Source: Neurospora crassa OR74A
Lineage: Eukaryota; Ascomycota; Sordariomycetes; Sordariales; Sordariaceae
DNA length: 64,000 bases
NCBI RefSeq assembly: GCF_000182925.2
Contig: NC_026501.1
Coordinates: 3,038,001 to 3,102,000, forward strand
Direction: 5' to 3'
The notes beneath the pieces are model-generated. The model was not told the origin of the DNA. It searched no databases and saw nothing but the letters and a program-made list of their open reading frames with translations. Position 1 is the first letter of the stretch. Every line of letters starts with the position of its first letter. The position numbers were made by a program, and so were the translations under genes. Positions 1 to 12,040 of the stretch are shown here, piece after piece.

Positions 1-1369
1 GCGAGTAGCCGTCAAAACCAAGCTTAGAAGAAGCGATGAAAGGCTTCCATCTGAGGACATCGATTGTCACCCCGTTCACGTGTTCGCGTCTAGCAGCGTG
101 TCTTTACTTCCCCACAGACACACACCCCTGAGGGAAGGAGTGCTAGGCTGCAGGTGCGGGTGCCCCTTGCAAATTTGGATTACTGGCGCAGTTGGGCTGG
201 CCGGCGATGTCTGAGGAAGCCCATTTGTTGATTCCTCGGTCCGTCTTCTCTGAACACGTACCTCGAGCTTCATCTTTTTGTTAGACGTATTCTTCCTCGC
301 ACCAAATCTAAGCTGCAAAGCTAGAAAAAAAAGAAAAAAAAACTCGCGTCTACCTCCACGACTATCGAGATTGTGCGCGCATCCATTCTATTGAACCACT
401 GCACCCCCCTTGCCCTTCCGTCTTTTTCAAACAGCTTTCCAAGCTTTCAGACTTCCAGACTCCCGCTAGTCAAAGTCAAAGGAGATACTTTAGCCAGCGC
501 AGTGCTTCTACCCCGCACCAGCGATTGCTCGAATTTCTACCTGTAGCTTCAACTGGCATTTTCAGGAACAATCTTCAGGTACGTGAAGTCAGTTGCGGCA
601 AACTTGCGATGGCATATCCCCGCTGCTGTACCTCTTGCTGGCTGTGTCGGGTATCGCCAGTTGTTTCTTATCCAAACCCTATATGCGCCTGGGCGTTTGA
701 CACTATCCCACCATCCCCACGCTCCAATTGCGCACTCCTGCCTTCACTTGTCGTCCAGGCACGATCTGGAACCTGGCTGTGCTTTTAGACACCTTTCCCG
801 TGGCGTTTCTCCAGGCTCGGCGGCATGATGCTTGTCCCCTACCCTAATCCCGGCCCGCCTGCCATGCCGTTCCGCAAGCTCCCCGTCGATAGCCCTTGAA
901 GACCCAACACCAGGTACCTAGCTTGGCTACAACCTCGCTGTCTACATCTGGGTAACTCCCAAACCATGCCTTGCTCTTTCATGTAGAGATATTCGTGATA
1001 TTTTCTTATACCTTAGAGCCTAACTTTGGGTTCACGGGGGTCCTAGTGGTGCTTATCAACACGTCTTGTTCATCATACTGATTTCTAACTGCCGTGTAAC
1101 TCACAGAGCTACCAGCCCTGCCACCTCCGCGATCATCCTTGCTCCGCCCACGAACGACCTCCATCCGAACGTGCTTTCGACGGCAACCTGGTGCACGCGG
1201 TGACAGGTCTACAAACCATTCATACAATAACAGCTTTATACATAGTACAACATCACCATTGATCGCGGTCCGCCCCGAATTGGACGCACCACTTCGCACC
1301 ATACCACAATATCCACTTGAGACGACCTCTTCATCCGATTTTTGCCCCGGGCTATTTACCTGGGGACTG

Positions 1370-2969
1370 GTATGTCATCTTTTTCGACATTCATCCAGGT
1401 ACATGCTAGTACAACACACCTGTCCCTTCAAACCTACGGTCTCCGTCGAATCCCCATTCGATCCCCTCAATTGCAGAGGTCCAAATACTTCGATCTCGAA
1501 CAATGCACCGCATATAGAAAGCCAAGCACATCACTGAACTTATCTAACATTTCATCCAGGGTCAGGGATTCCACGCTCCGATTTAGTGAAGGTCAGTCAA
1601 ACCCACAGCGGCTCCAACCAATTTGATATTCGGCCAAGGAGCCGACACAGCTCCAATTCTCTGCAATCTAATACAAAGCGCTTCCGGCGTTGACATCGAG
1701 AGGTGACGTATCTGCAGAGACTAACATAAGCGTGTGCAGCGCGTCACAGCCGACTACAGACCCCGGCTGCCTCCAAAGTTTCGTTGAAAGGTAAGGTACG
1801 AACGTACATGTATGTAACAAAGTTGAAGCTTCAGTTCCACCTGCATGATAACCCTTCTGCCCTCGCACGTGGCTGCAGCAGGGGCTGTCCACCACACTGG
1901 CCCTGGCAGATTGCCCCTGAGTTGGTTTCCCAAGTCGCAGCATGAATTGACTACTGTACTACTTTCGACTAAATCGAAGCAAAACAGACACTGACCTGAA
2001 TGGTCACAGAGCATTTACTTTGAGCATTTGTTTTTCTTCAACCCAAAAATCGGAAAAAAAAAAAACTCGATTTACGACATTGGTATGTGTGTGTGTGTGT
2101 CTCTCTCTCTCTCTTTTTTTTTCTCCTCCAAGCTTCTCCACCGGCTTTGCGGTGGTCCCTAGATTGCCGTACCGTTTTCTGGCAAGGGGCTGCGCAATCC
2201 CAAGGCAAAGCCGTTTCAATTTCGGCAACGTTCCAGTCTAGTGCCGCCCTCGGACAATGCATTGAGCTTAGAAATTTCGGTCTGATTTCCAAGGCCGCTG
2301 CCACTTCATTACTATTTTTAATAGTCGAGAAACCCGCTCTTCAAAGCACATTCAACAGACTGTTTGCTAACGTCTTCCTTTCCCCAGCTTTGCTAATCTT
2401 CACGCCAGTGTAAGATCCGTCTCCTGCCTCCTAGTCAACAAGTATTACCATCCGTGCATCCCGCTGAGCTAGGTTCACGGCAAAGAAACAACTAGAGAAC
2501 TGCCCAGGCTGCCTCACATTACCTTGGAGGTATCCGTTCGCCGTCGCGTCCTCCTAGCATCTACCACCAAGATCCCTTCAGCTACCGAAGGCAAGACAAA
2601 GCATTGTGAGTACTCAGTGAATCCACTACCGCACATGGTTCAGCTGTCACCAGGCCGGTCGCTCAACGTTCCCGCCTCTACACATCCGTTGGCAAGGATA
2701 TACATCTGTCCACGGAGAGCACAGCGTCCAGGATGGTTTCCGAAAACCGGTAGGGCCATATGTTTGTTCTGCCCCTTACTAACTGTTTTCCTTTATAGAC
2801 ACATTCACCGTTGCCCTTTACGCAAAGGGAAATAATTATCCATGGGATTGTCAATGGCTCATCGTCAGGCCCCGGGCCAGTATAAGGAAGAGCCCGGCCA
2901 CGATTCGGTAAGTCGCACTCTGTTTCGTCTTCACACATTTCCCATTACAAACATTACACTATCCACCAG
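1370..2969 (+). ncRNA. Candidate spliced leader or non-coding transcript (five introns)
   Basis: On the plus strand I can place introns at 1370-1559 (GTATGT, branch CTAAC, acceptor CATCCAG), 1592-2009 (GTCAGT, branch CTGAC, acceptor GTCACAG), 2083-2387 (GTATGT, branch GCTAAC, acceptor CCCCAG), 2606-2798 (GTGAGT, branch ACTAAC, acceptor TTATAG) and 2908-2969 (GTAAGT, acceptor CCACCAG). The exons left between them (1560-1591, 2010-2082, 2388-2605, 2799-2907, then from 2970) carry no long open frame. One short spliced frame begins with the ATG at 2842, crosses the 2908-2969 intron and stops soon after, like an upstream ORF. The transcript could be the 5' leader of the gene at 6504 or an independent RNA. 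The splice sites are seen; the transcript is inferred. Confidence 0.45.
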
Positions 2970-5592
2970 GCCTCTTACAACGTGGCGCGTCTGGGAAGAT
3001 GTCGTATTTCATGACCAGTGTCGGGCGTCTAGTGACGCTGTTTTGCGGCGGTCTTTACACCCAACGTGTCCGCGGTAGGGGCTTCGTGCTACACGGGCAG
3101 TATACTCATGTCGGATATGTGCGCAAGGACCGCCATTGTCGTGATAGACGTCGACATCGAAACATCAACGTCTGACTTGAACACACCCCTTATTGTTTTA
3201 TTCCTTGTTACCTACACCGTTGCAAAGTTGCCGCATTTGGACAGGGGTCCTGGCCCAAGTCAGGTATCCCAGGATCACAGATGTTCCAGAAAAATCGGGT
3301 GCCTGTCGAAAGCCTGCTAGGTGCGGGTGCCATCGACTGCTGGGCAGGGCTTCTGGGAATTGCAGGGGTGACCTGTTTCACCCAGCCAGGGCGTCGGGAA
3401 GTATGCAACAAGGGCTGTGCGTCGATGTCGGCGCGCAGTGCGCTATCATCAACCCCCTCGTGCATCTCAGGCCTCATGTTTGCACTCCCATAACTTCCCA
3501 TCACAAAGCGTGACCTGGCAGAGGTGATTTGGACGCGCACGGCGGTGGAACAGAAGCTAGCGAGTCGCACCGCAGGAGGTCCTGAGCCGATGGTGGAAGC
3601 AGTACGCAAACCATAGACACCGAGCTGGGCGCTATCGGAGAACTGCAGAAATAACGCAAATGTCCTTGGGCAATTCGCGATCATTTTGCTGGTTTTCGTC
3701 GGCTGTCCGCCTCTCTGCGCCTTGCCCGCCAAGCAACGCATGCGATTTCGCACCACGCACATTTGCCGGGCGCTCACAGCGGATTTGCTGCTAGCTGAGT
3801 GGTGCAGCTTTCCCGGTGGGGGTACCGGCCAGTGTGCAGAGTCGCAAACGCGGTATTGCAGTTTGCTCGAGATCGAGGTCTTCATTTGCTTCCCCTATAA
3901 CGACAGTGTGGTGGCTGGGAATCTCAAGCGCACAATGGCTGTTCACTGCCTACGTAGTGTCATCTCTGACGACATTGCGGCTGCCTATCATATCAAAACT
4001 GGCTTTCTTGCAGGGCACGTGGTCACTACCATTTCACGAATTGAGAAAAAAGAAGGTCTAGCGATCCGCCTCCCAAGACGCAGACTGCGCCCATCGCATT
4101 CACTTCAAACGCCTACGTATTAGTCAGTTCTCACACACGCTCGAGAAGCCTCGTGCGACGGTCTCGCCATAGCGACTGTCACGAGCGATAGCGCTTGGCC
4201 ATGAATGAGTCTGTTCAGAGTCAGTTGAGATCTTGGCCGGTGGAGCCTAGAGGCGATACGCGACCGAGTGGTCCCGGCGCTCTAACTTTCTCACTAAAGT
4301 CTCTGAAGGGTGGGGCCGGAGAGGAGCAAGCTAGCCAACCGTTGACGAGTCGACGCGCGACGTCTGGGTCTTTTCGTCGTTTCCCTCCCTCCCCCCCCCC
4401 CAAAGGTCCACCGAAAAATCTGACAGGGGCGTGATGAGTAACGGCGACCGACTGAGCGCGATAGAGGCACCAAGAGCCAGAGTTGCGACTCGTGCACCCT
4501 AGTCACTGTCGGTATTTACCGCGCATCGTTAAGAGTATTCTTTCCGCGTGCGGCTACAAACACAAGCGTGCTCTGTATGCTGTGCGGCGGGGGAGCAGAT
4601 GGAGCGGCTGTTGTCCAGAGCTTGGTTCACATTGGTATTTCGCTGCCAAACATGGGCTTTCGCTCCGAGGCGACACCGATTCCGCCGTTCCTTTTGTAGC
4701 TAGTGGCTTTCTACACAGTAATGTTCTCGAAGCCATCCAGGCCGATTTATCAGGCAAGGGCCTTCTGATGGTGACTGGGGAGAATCGAAAGGTGCATGGA
4801 TTCTCCAAATGGCCAGTCAGGGCAGGGATCCGCGCGTGGGATACGGGACCCACATGCACACCGCCCATCCTTGCCCATGCAACCGAAAAACGATGGAAGC
4901 AGCGTCGAGGGACACGCCAGAGACCTCCAGTGAGGAACTCCAGTCAGGAACTCCAGTGAGAAGGCGCCAGTGTCACCAAATTCGTTTACCACACGGGCCC
5001 CAGAGTCAAGTCGCATCCATCGAAACCATCAACATCGTCGGACTGCCAGAAGGCCGCTAGGGGTTTGCCTTCAGTGGCAGAGAGTGGCTAGCTCCGGTCA
5101 CCGATACTTTGTTGGGCAAAGAGTGGTGCTACTCGGCCTCTGGAGTCTCGTGTATCCTCGCTATCATTGGTCACTTCATCTAAAAAGCACTCGCCCCTTG
5201 TTCACGTTTTCAGACCATGCGCTGTCTAACCACATCCATGATCCATACACACCTTGCCGATGTCTCCTTCTTCTCATCGGACGGCCTCTGGCACTGGGTA
5301 ATATGGACTGGTGCGCTTGTGTCTCGTCCGGGACCGTCAATGGCCTAGTTTGCTGAAGAATGACAGCAAGGGGAAGTCTCTGGGGCGGTTTTTACGCTTC
5401 GTTCGTGTGGATATACCAGACGCGCGGAGACAAGCACCAGCCTGGCCTTGCAAGTGTGGCGGATCGAAGTAGCAGAAATAAGGCCTGCTAAACGCACCGT
5501 GCTGTATCCTAGACGCCGCCGTTACAAAACGGACGAAACGCTTCGGTACATCTGACACTTCTCTTGGCCTGCAATGCACCCACCGTCTGCAC

Positions 5593-5593
<1 letters not shown>

Positions 5594-5634
<41 letters not shown>
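5594..5634. repeat. T homopolymer, 41 bases
   Basis: An uninterrupted run of 41 T, about 870 bp before the start codon of the gene at 6504. It resembles the other long A/T homopolymers in this window and has no coding role. Confidence 0.95.
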
Positions 5635-5638
<4 letters not shown>

Positions 5639-6503
5639 GCGCAGAATTAGACAGGGTCTGTCCATCATTTCCCGCAAACTGTACTCGTTCATTCCTTTTG
5701 CTCCGGTCTTCACCTCAGGCCGGGGCCCACCTGCCTCTTCTCGACATCGATCCTGATCCATCATCCTGGATCCCCACAGTCGCCAGCATTTTTCGTAATT
5801 TCCCTCTCACATCGCCAGGCAGCGGTGTGAGTTCGCAGAGCAAAACCATTTGGCGCACCCTTGCCCGCCCCAGCAGACAAACACGCTCACCTTTCCTTTT
5901 TCCGATCTCCGTCACAACAGTTAGGGTTAGTGTTTACTCTGGCTTCTGCGCTCCTGTCCGTCGGTCAGCCCGGGGTAGTGTTCCTGGGTGTGCGCAATAC
6001 GACGCTGCGACTGAGAGAAACCCAGTGGGAATCTCGAAACTTCGGGTGTTGATTCCGATACCTCGTCGCTCCACTCGTGGTCGCGTTGATCCTGGGAGCT
6101 GTGGGCTGCAAGTTCACTGCCAGTTGCGGTGCCAGTACAATGCCCCCGTCACGGTCGCAGAGATGGTCCCAGACAGTCCCAGTCGCCCCCCCTCCCCCTT
6201 CTCTCTCCAGCCAGAAAGCGTTCGGTTCGCATGCCGTATGGAAGGAGGGCCTTGTCCTAACTACAAATCCCACACCAAATTCCCGAGGCTAGCCCGCCTG
6301 CCCGCCTCACCCGTTGATCCTCGTCGTCGCTTTTTTTTTTTTTTTTTTTTTTTCTGACGGGGCCCCTGAAAAACATCAACATCCCCAGTCCTTGCATGTT
6401 CTTCTGGTCCTCGCAAAGAAAAAAAAATATCCAAGACGCGTTCACCGTGCTCCGGAACACATGGTTGTTTTTTTCAACATATGACCTTGTACTCTGAAAT
6501 CTA

Positions 6504-9500
6504 ATGGTTGTCTCCTCTATGCAGCATCACCCCCATCACCAGCAGCAGGGTCCTGTTCCTCCCCATCTACAACACTCGAGACCCTCGAGCATTGTGCACC
6601 AGCAGCATCACAACCCGGCACCTCAGCAACCGCCTCAACACCAGAGTGCCTATTCCTCGGGCCACTCTGTCTATCAGCAGCCGCCTCAGGCCAACAACAC
6701 TCAGGATCATCTGCCTTACTACCCGCATCCCAGTCCCTACAGCACCCCTGGCGCGACAAGCGGATATACATCCGCAGGTGAGTTTCTTCGCCGTCCTAGT
6801 CCTGGCCCCCCCTCATCTTTTTCACGATGCTTACGCGATCGTGCAGATACCGGAGACATGATGGCCACGTCGATAAGGCCTCCCTACCCGCCTATGACCT
6901 CTTATCATACCCCTCAATCGAACTCGCCAGCATCGGTCGCGTCGCCTTCGGGGCATGATCAGCAAAGGAGTATCTACGGGCAAGCCCCTTCGCAGCTACA
7001 CCAGCAGTCTATGTACTATGGCGCTCCTCAGCACCCGCAGTACTCGTCGATGCCGGCGCAAACCGCGCCCTCGCCATATGCGCAACACGCCCAGCAGTCT
7101 CACCAGTCCATAGCCTCTCAGCCCAGCATGATGATGTCTCACACCGCGCCGCAGCACCAGACAAGCCACCAGGCGACACTGAATGCTCAGGCAGGAATGG
7201 CAACAGTCAGCCCTCGCCAGGGCAAGATTGAGACCCAGCACGGCATGAACCATCAGATGCAGAGAAACAATGCCCCCGTACCGCTCGCTGGCGGCGCCCC
7301 GTCGACTACTCCTCAGAACGGCACGACGCCCACTGGATCGGCATCTGGCGTGAACCCTAACGCGGCTCCCGGTCCGATTCCCGCGACAACACCACTCGTC
7401 GTTAGACAGGATCAAAACGGTGTTCAGTGGATTGCTTTCGAGTACTCTCGCGACAGGGTCAAGATGGAATACACAATCCGTTGCGACGTGGAATCGGTTA
7501 ATCAGGATGAGCTGTCTCCCGAGTTCAAGACCGAGAACTGCGTTTATCCTCGCGCGTGCTGCCCCAAGGAGCAGTACCGTGGCAACCGTCTGCAGTACGA
7601 GACCGAGTGCAACACCGTCGGTTGGGCGTTGGCCCAGCTGAACCCGCCCCTTAGAGGCAAGAGAGGGCTCATTCAAAGGGCGGTGGACAGCTGGCGCAAC
7701 AGTAACCAAGATCCGCGACTCAGATCCCGCCGCGTGCGGCGAATGGCCAAGATGAACCACCGCAACAAGGCCGGTTCAGCAACGCCCCATCCTGCCCACA
7801 TGGCCGGTCCCACCGGCCCTGCTGGCATCTCGACACCGGCGGCAATGGGCTCCAGCGGCGCTGCCGCTATCAACAAGCCTGGAATTAATAATATGGGTAC
7901 GTCGATGCACCATCACCATGCCCACGATAACGGAAATGCTCAGGGAGGAGGAGACGAAGTCGGTATGTTTCACCAGATGGCCTAATGCGCGAGTTGTTGC
8001 GATTCAGTGTGATACCTCATTTCAAACCGATTGTTTAAAACTGCGCCTGCCTTGTTTGGTTTATGTTATGGGTTTTGGGATATTTTGTTTTTGTCTTTTT
8101 CTTTCAGATTTGATATATACCGGCTTGCCAACGCAAGTTGACGAGCTCTGCATGGGCGATACTGGAGATCTCTGGTATAAACAAAGATCTGTACATTACG
8201 ATAGTTGCGCGTTTGCTGTTGTTTAGTTTGTGTTGCTGGTTTTCGGTCGTCGTTCAGTCGTCTGGCTTCTGGCAAACGTTTTGCATTGCATTTACCTTGC
8301 AATTGCATACCCATCAGCATCGCTTGTCACATATTAACCAACGCCATCATCACCCACACATGTACTTGGCCCTCTGCGAAGCAGGGGGGCATTCCCGAGC
8401 GGCTGGAAAGCCCCGAAATTGCTGTTACTTTGTCTTTACCGCGCATTGCATGGGGGTTGTTAGAGATTTGCGAGTTGACGTTGCCGCGCAGGCTTTTGGT
8501 TTGAAACAGCATCACACTCAATCGCACTCTCAAGTTGCAAGGCTAACTGGTCCATGCCGTCGGGTCTGGCCTATCCACCACTGGGATCAACATGCTAACT
8601 CGTATTTCTTTGCTTTTTTTAGGCGATGGGGAGTACGGTGACGACCAACAGCACCACCACCACCATCATCATCAGGCTCCCTCCCAGGGTAGCTCTGACG
8701 AAAGACCAGCCCAGGTTTTCTCCAACCACGGCTCATATCCCAACGGTGCGCCATACGGTTCGTCCGCAATGCCTTCGATTCATGACACCCTCAGTGGCTC
8801 TCCACATGCCAGCGGCACCGGTCCTGTTACCGCTCGTCGCACGACGACCCCCGGCCGCGGCACCGCCCGTGATGACGAGCCCGAGGATCTCTTCCCTGAT
8901 ATCCCCGAAGCAAAGAAGCGCAAGTTTATCCTGGTTGAGGACAGCGACAGGCACAGCCGTCTCCGCGTGAGAGTTACTCTTGATGGAGTCGACACGCGCG
9001 AGATTCCCGACAGTTTCCGCAAGGGCGCTAGCGTTTACCCTCGCTCGTACTTCCCTCGTGAGATGCAAAGCCCACCTCCTAGTGCCACTGGCAGCAAGTT
9101 CTTTACCGATGACCTGAGTGACGTGGAGGATGACGGTACTACCGATACGGAGGGTCGGGGCGCAGCAAGGGGTACCAAGCGGAGCGGCAGAGTCATGGTC
9201 AAGGTCCCGATGGGCGAAAGCCAGGAGGGCGAGATCGCCATCCCCCGAATGAGGAAAGCGTTCCGTGGAAAAGAGGTGCGACTCAATGACTTGGGCTATC
9301 GCATGGCCTGGCTCCAGAGCAGAGTATTCGCTGGAAGGACGGTGTTCCTGCAGCGTGCTTGTGGGTTTTTCCCTTTCCTTTTATCACTTCCTCCGCTTTC
9401 CTTCCCATCTACGCAAAAAGATTGCTAATCATTGCTACCTAAAACACAGTGGACTGCTACCGAAACAAGACCCGAACTGCCATCGAAGGCATGATGCAAG

Positions 9501-9598
9501 ACGTCAAGACGGCTGCGCCGCACTACGAGACCCGCGTTGGAAAGCGCAAGTGGAATGAGCGCATGCGATACGGCGACAAGAAGGAGGAGGAATCTTAA
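6504..9598 (+). CDS. Gln/Pro/His-rich putative transcriptional regulator with two related C-terminal domains
   Basis: Exons 6504-6777, 6847-7962, 8623-9360 and 9450-9598 join in frame to a 758-residue protein. Residues 1 to about 280 are Gln/Pro/His/Ser-rich and probably disordered. About 282-375 form a conserved fungal domain (QWIAFEYSRDRVKMEYTIR ... YPRACCPKEQYRG ... RGLIQRAVDSWRNS), followed by a basic, nuclear-localisation-like stretch (RLRSRRVRRMAKMNHRNK). About 560-720 hold a diverged second copy (KKRKFILVEDSDRHSRLRV ... YPRSYFPREMQ ... VFLQRALDCYRNK), interrupted by an acidic insert. A His7 run lies between the copies. I recall this as a domain of unknown function (possibly DUF8032) in fungal regulators related to Aspergillus Rfe proteins; I am unsure of the name. 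The first intron is 69 bp and keeps the frame open, so it is easily missed. The second is 660 bp, long for Neurospora. An acceptor-like CTATGCAG at 6517-6524 overlaps the N-terminus, so the true start could lie in an upstream exon; ATG 6504 or 6519 is the simplest choice. Confidence 0.8.
8108..8226 (+). other. Candidate alternative terminal exon of the 6504 gene
   Basis: Inside the 660 bp intron lies a second strong 3' splice site: a T-rich tract ending TTTCTTTCAG at 8107. Using it with the donor at 7963 gives a 145 bp intron and continues the frame through a 40-codon exon (DLIYTGLPTQVDELCMGDTG ...) to a stop at 8224-8226. That isoform would keep the first conserved domain and lack the second. 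Retaining the intron instead stops translation at 7983-7985. The splice site is seen; its use is inferred. Confidence 0.4.
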
Positions 9599-12040
9599 GC
9601 ACCGCCACCCTCAGACTCGCTCGCATCGCATCGCATCTCACCGCACCTCATAAACATGAAATTTCTTCAACATAAAACTACCACAAAAAAAGCACCACTC
9701 CCAAAGACAAGATATACACAAACAATGTTTCATGATGATTAAGAAGAGCAAAGAGAGGGAAGGACTGGAATGGGTATGGAAATGGGTAAGGAAATGGAAC
9801 TGATGTATGGATGGATGAAATCAGTTAATCGATCGATGATACGATCGATCTCGACTGATTGTTCAATAACTTGACACACTTATATGTATATGACAAAAAC
9901 ACAAAATTATAAAAATTGATGTAAAGCAAAGAATTGATTCGATGATAAGAATTTCAGATTTTGAAAAGGTCGGCATATGCTTCTTGTCACGACAGACCTG
10001 GTGGTTCTCGCTCTCTTGCTAGAAAAGAGAAGGACGGTCAACTGCTGGTCAATCGGCCGAGTAGTGGTGTTTGTCCTGTCTCGTCTTGACTTGTCTTATT
10101 CTTCGCTTTAGAAGAATAGAGGAAGGAGAGAGGCACTAGGGCAAATAGTCTATCTGTTTGTATTGTTGCCCGTCTGGTTTGGTGTCGTTGAGAATGAAAA
10201 TTATGAATGTATCTCCCAGAACATGCTTACATTACCATTCCCTCTCTGTCGGATGGCTTTCGACTAGTGAGCCAACCAAGCAAGTCATTGGGTGATAGTA
10301 GAATGATTGATGATATATATGGATAGATATTCCCTTAAACTTGTAGCTGCTATACATCGTCGTCTTTGTTGTTGTTCTACTATATTGCAATAACTCGGAG
10401 TGATAGATGCAATCTCCTGAGAGGTTTATTGTGGATCAGAAAGGTAGGTAGAGGTATAGTAACGAACACTAGACCCACGTTAGCCATTTAGACCCATCCC
10501 ATCCATACTTATTCTGACGAAGAAGCTTGAAAGCGCTGTTTGAAGAGACATACTAAGTAGTTGATGCCAACTGCTGGCTGAATTGGCCGAGTTGGCCGAG
10601 CAAGTATGATAGTCGTTACAGTACAATACAGTACAGTAAAGTCGGTGTCTTTGTACTCACCTTCACTTCACTTGTTGACATGTCGTCACTTTCTCGTCTC
10701 AGCCGGTACGTACCTACCTGCCTAGAGGTAGCAAGTACTCACTCTTTTTGTTCTGGGCTGTTCCCGTCCGTCCCCCCTCCTCACTCACTTTCCTTCCTTC
10801 CTGTGTGCAAATGTGATTTTGCGTGTGGCGTACGGACGGGCAAGACCGCACCTCCCTCTTTATGCTTGCTCCGTTCTCATCCTCCAGTCCTCCTCATTGT
10901 TTTACTTGTTTGAATGCGGCCCAAGTGAAGTCGGCACGGCCCGCTGGCCTACTGGCGCTGGCGCTGGCGCTGGCGCTGTCTCCCCGGGTGTTCTGTTCGC
11001 CTTTGTCGGTTATTCGCTGTTGTAGTGGTTGTTGGCCGTTAATCCAGACAAAAGAATTAAAGCGAACGAAAAGTTCGACTTATTACGGAAGTTGCGCTCC
11101 CGATGTACAGTGAAAAGAGAGGGGGAGGGGGGAGGGGGGGACGTGCCGTTGAAGGGGAAGGTGCGGCTCATCCGTTGATGCCAGCCGGCCCGAGGAAAGA
11201 CAAGCCGAATTGTGAAACACAATGAAAGAGAAATAAAATGGCAGGATCAACGCGACCTATCGCGAAACATCACAGATCTTCTGCAAGTAGATCTTGATGC
11301 GGGTGGAAATAGAATGCCATTGATGTCAGTTGGAACCAACCTCCCCTCTAAGAAGAAAAAATCAAGATGAAAAAAAATAAAAAAAAAAAAATAAAAAAAA
11401 AAAAAGAAAAAAAAGAAAAGGGTTAAACGAATATGAAAAACTTATTAAAAGAACAAGAATGACAATCGAATAATACATGTTGCAAGACTCATTTTCTGCA
11501 ACATCATGACGGCGATGTTTCGACCATAGATATTCTCCTGTACATGGTTCATATCGGCTGCCTCAAGATCTCTTCCCGTCTACCGTGTGTATTTGAGTTA
11601 TACTTTGTATCATCATTAATACCATTAGTGAATTCAGATTACTAGCTAAGGCCTGCGAGGTACCTAAGGGTATGTTTAATCTATGATATTTCTGAGCGGA
11701 TGAGGTAGGTGGGATGAATATTGATGATATGACCCACCGCTTTGCTCCTCCGCCGCTTTCCTTTTCTGCATCTGCTTCTGTTCTTCACTCATTCTCCTCT
11801 CGTCTCTGAAGTATCCGTTGGGAAAATTAAACTTCTCTGCTCTTTCTCCAGAGGGTATACTCCAAATTATGGTAAGAACGAAAAGAAAAGAAGCTGAAAG
11901 CCTGAAAGTTCAATGCAGCAAGTTGCCAATGAACTGATAAGGATGAGTGAAGAAGGGCACTCAAACTGGCTAGAGAAGTTCAGTCACTCACTCTCGACCG
12001 GCTTTTTTTCTACAAGCCGAAATGGCTAATAGTTGGCTGT
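9599..12040. other. Convergent intergenic region
   Basis: This lies between the stop codons of two convergent genes and must hold both 3' UTRs. It is moderately AT-rich. It contains an 8-bp perfect inverted repeat, ATCGATCG/CGATCGAT, near 9828-9849; a CTGGCG hexamer repeated four times near 10953-10978; and an A-rich tract with scattered T and G at about 11370-11425. I see no further gene. Confidence 0.6.

Larger units (their letters stand above)
1..6503. other. Gene-free 6.5 kb region upstream of the twin-domain regulator gene
   Basis: I find no convincing protein gene here. The open frames present (the longest being 225 codons at 3208-3885 minus and 219 codons at 5698-6357 plus) show no domain, no family likeness and low-complexity translations. 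The region holds a GT/CT microsatellite near 2085-2124, a 41-base T tract (5594-5634), a 23-base T tract (6331-6353) and many pyrimidine-rich stretches, as is common in Neurospora promoters. Several plus-strand introns with good consensus occur between 1370 and 2969 (separate entry), so part of this region is probably transcribed, either as a long 5' leader of the gene at 6504 or as a separate non-coding RNA. Confidence 0.6.

Noticed and set aside
3208-3885. 225-codon minus-strand open frame in the left gene-free region
   Set aside because: No domain, biased Arg/Ser/Ala translation, no supporting splice or start context, and it overlaps plus-strand transcript signals.
5920-5930. TTAGGGTTAG, telomere-like repeat
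   Set aside because: Fewer than two full units; expected by chance and not terminal.
5698-6357. 219-codon plus-strand open frame ending in a Phe run
   Set aside because: The end is the translated T tract, and the rest is Pro/Ser/Arg low complexity typical of pyrimidine-rich promoter DNA. The first Met falls in no good context.
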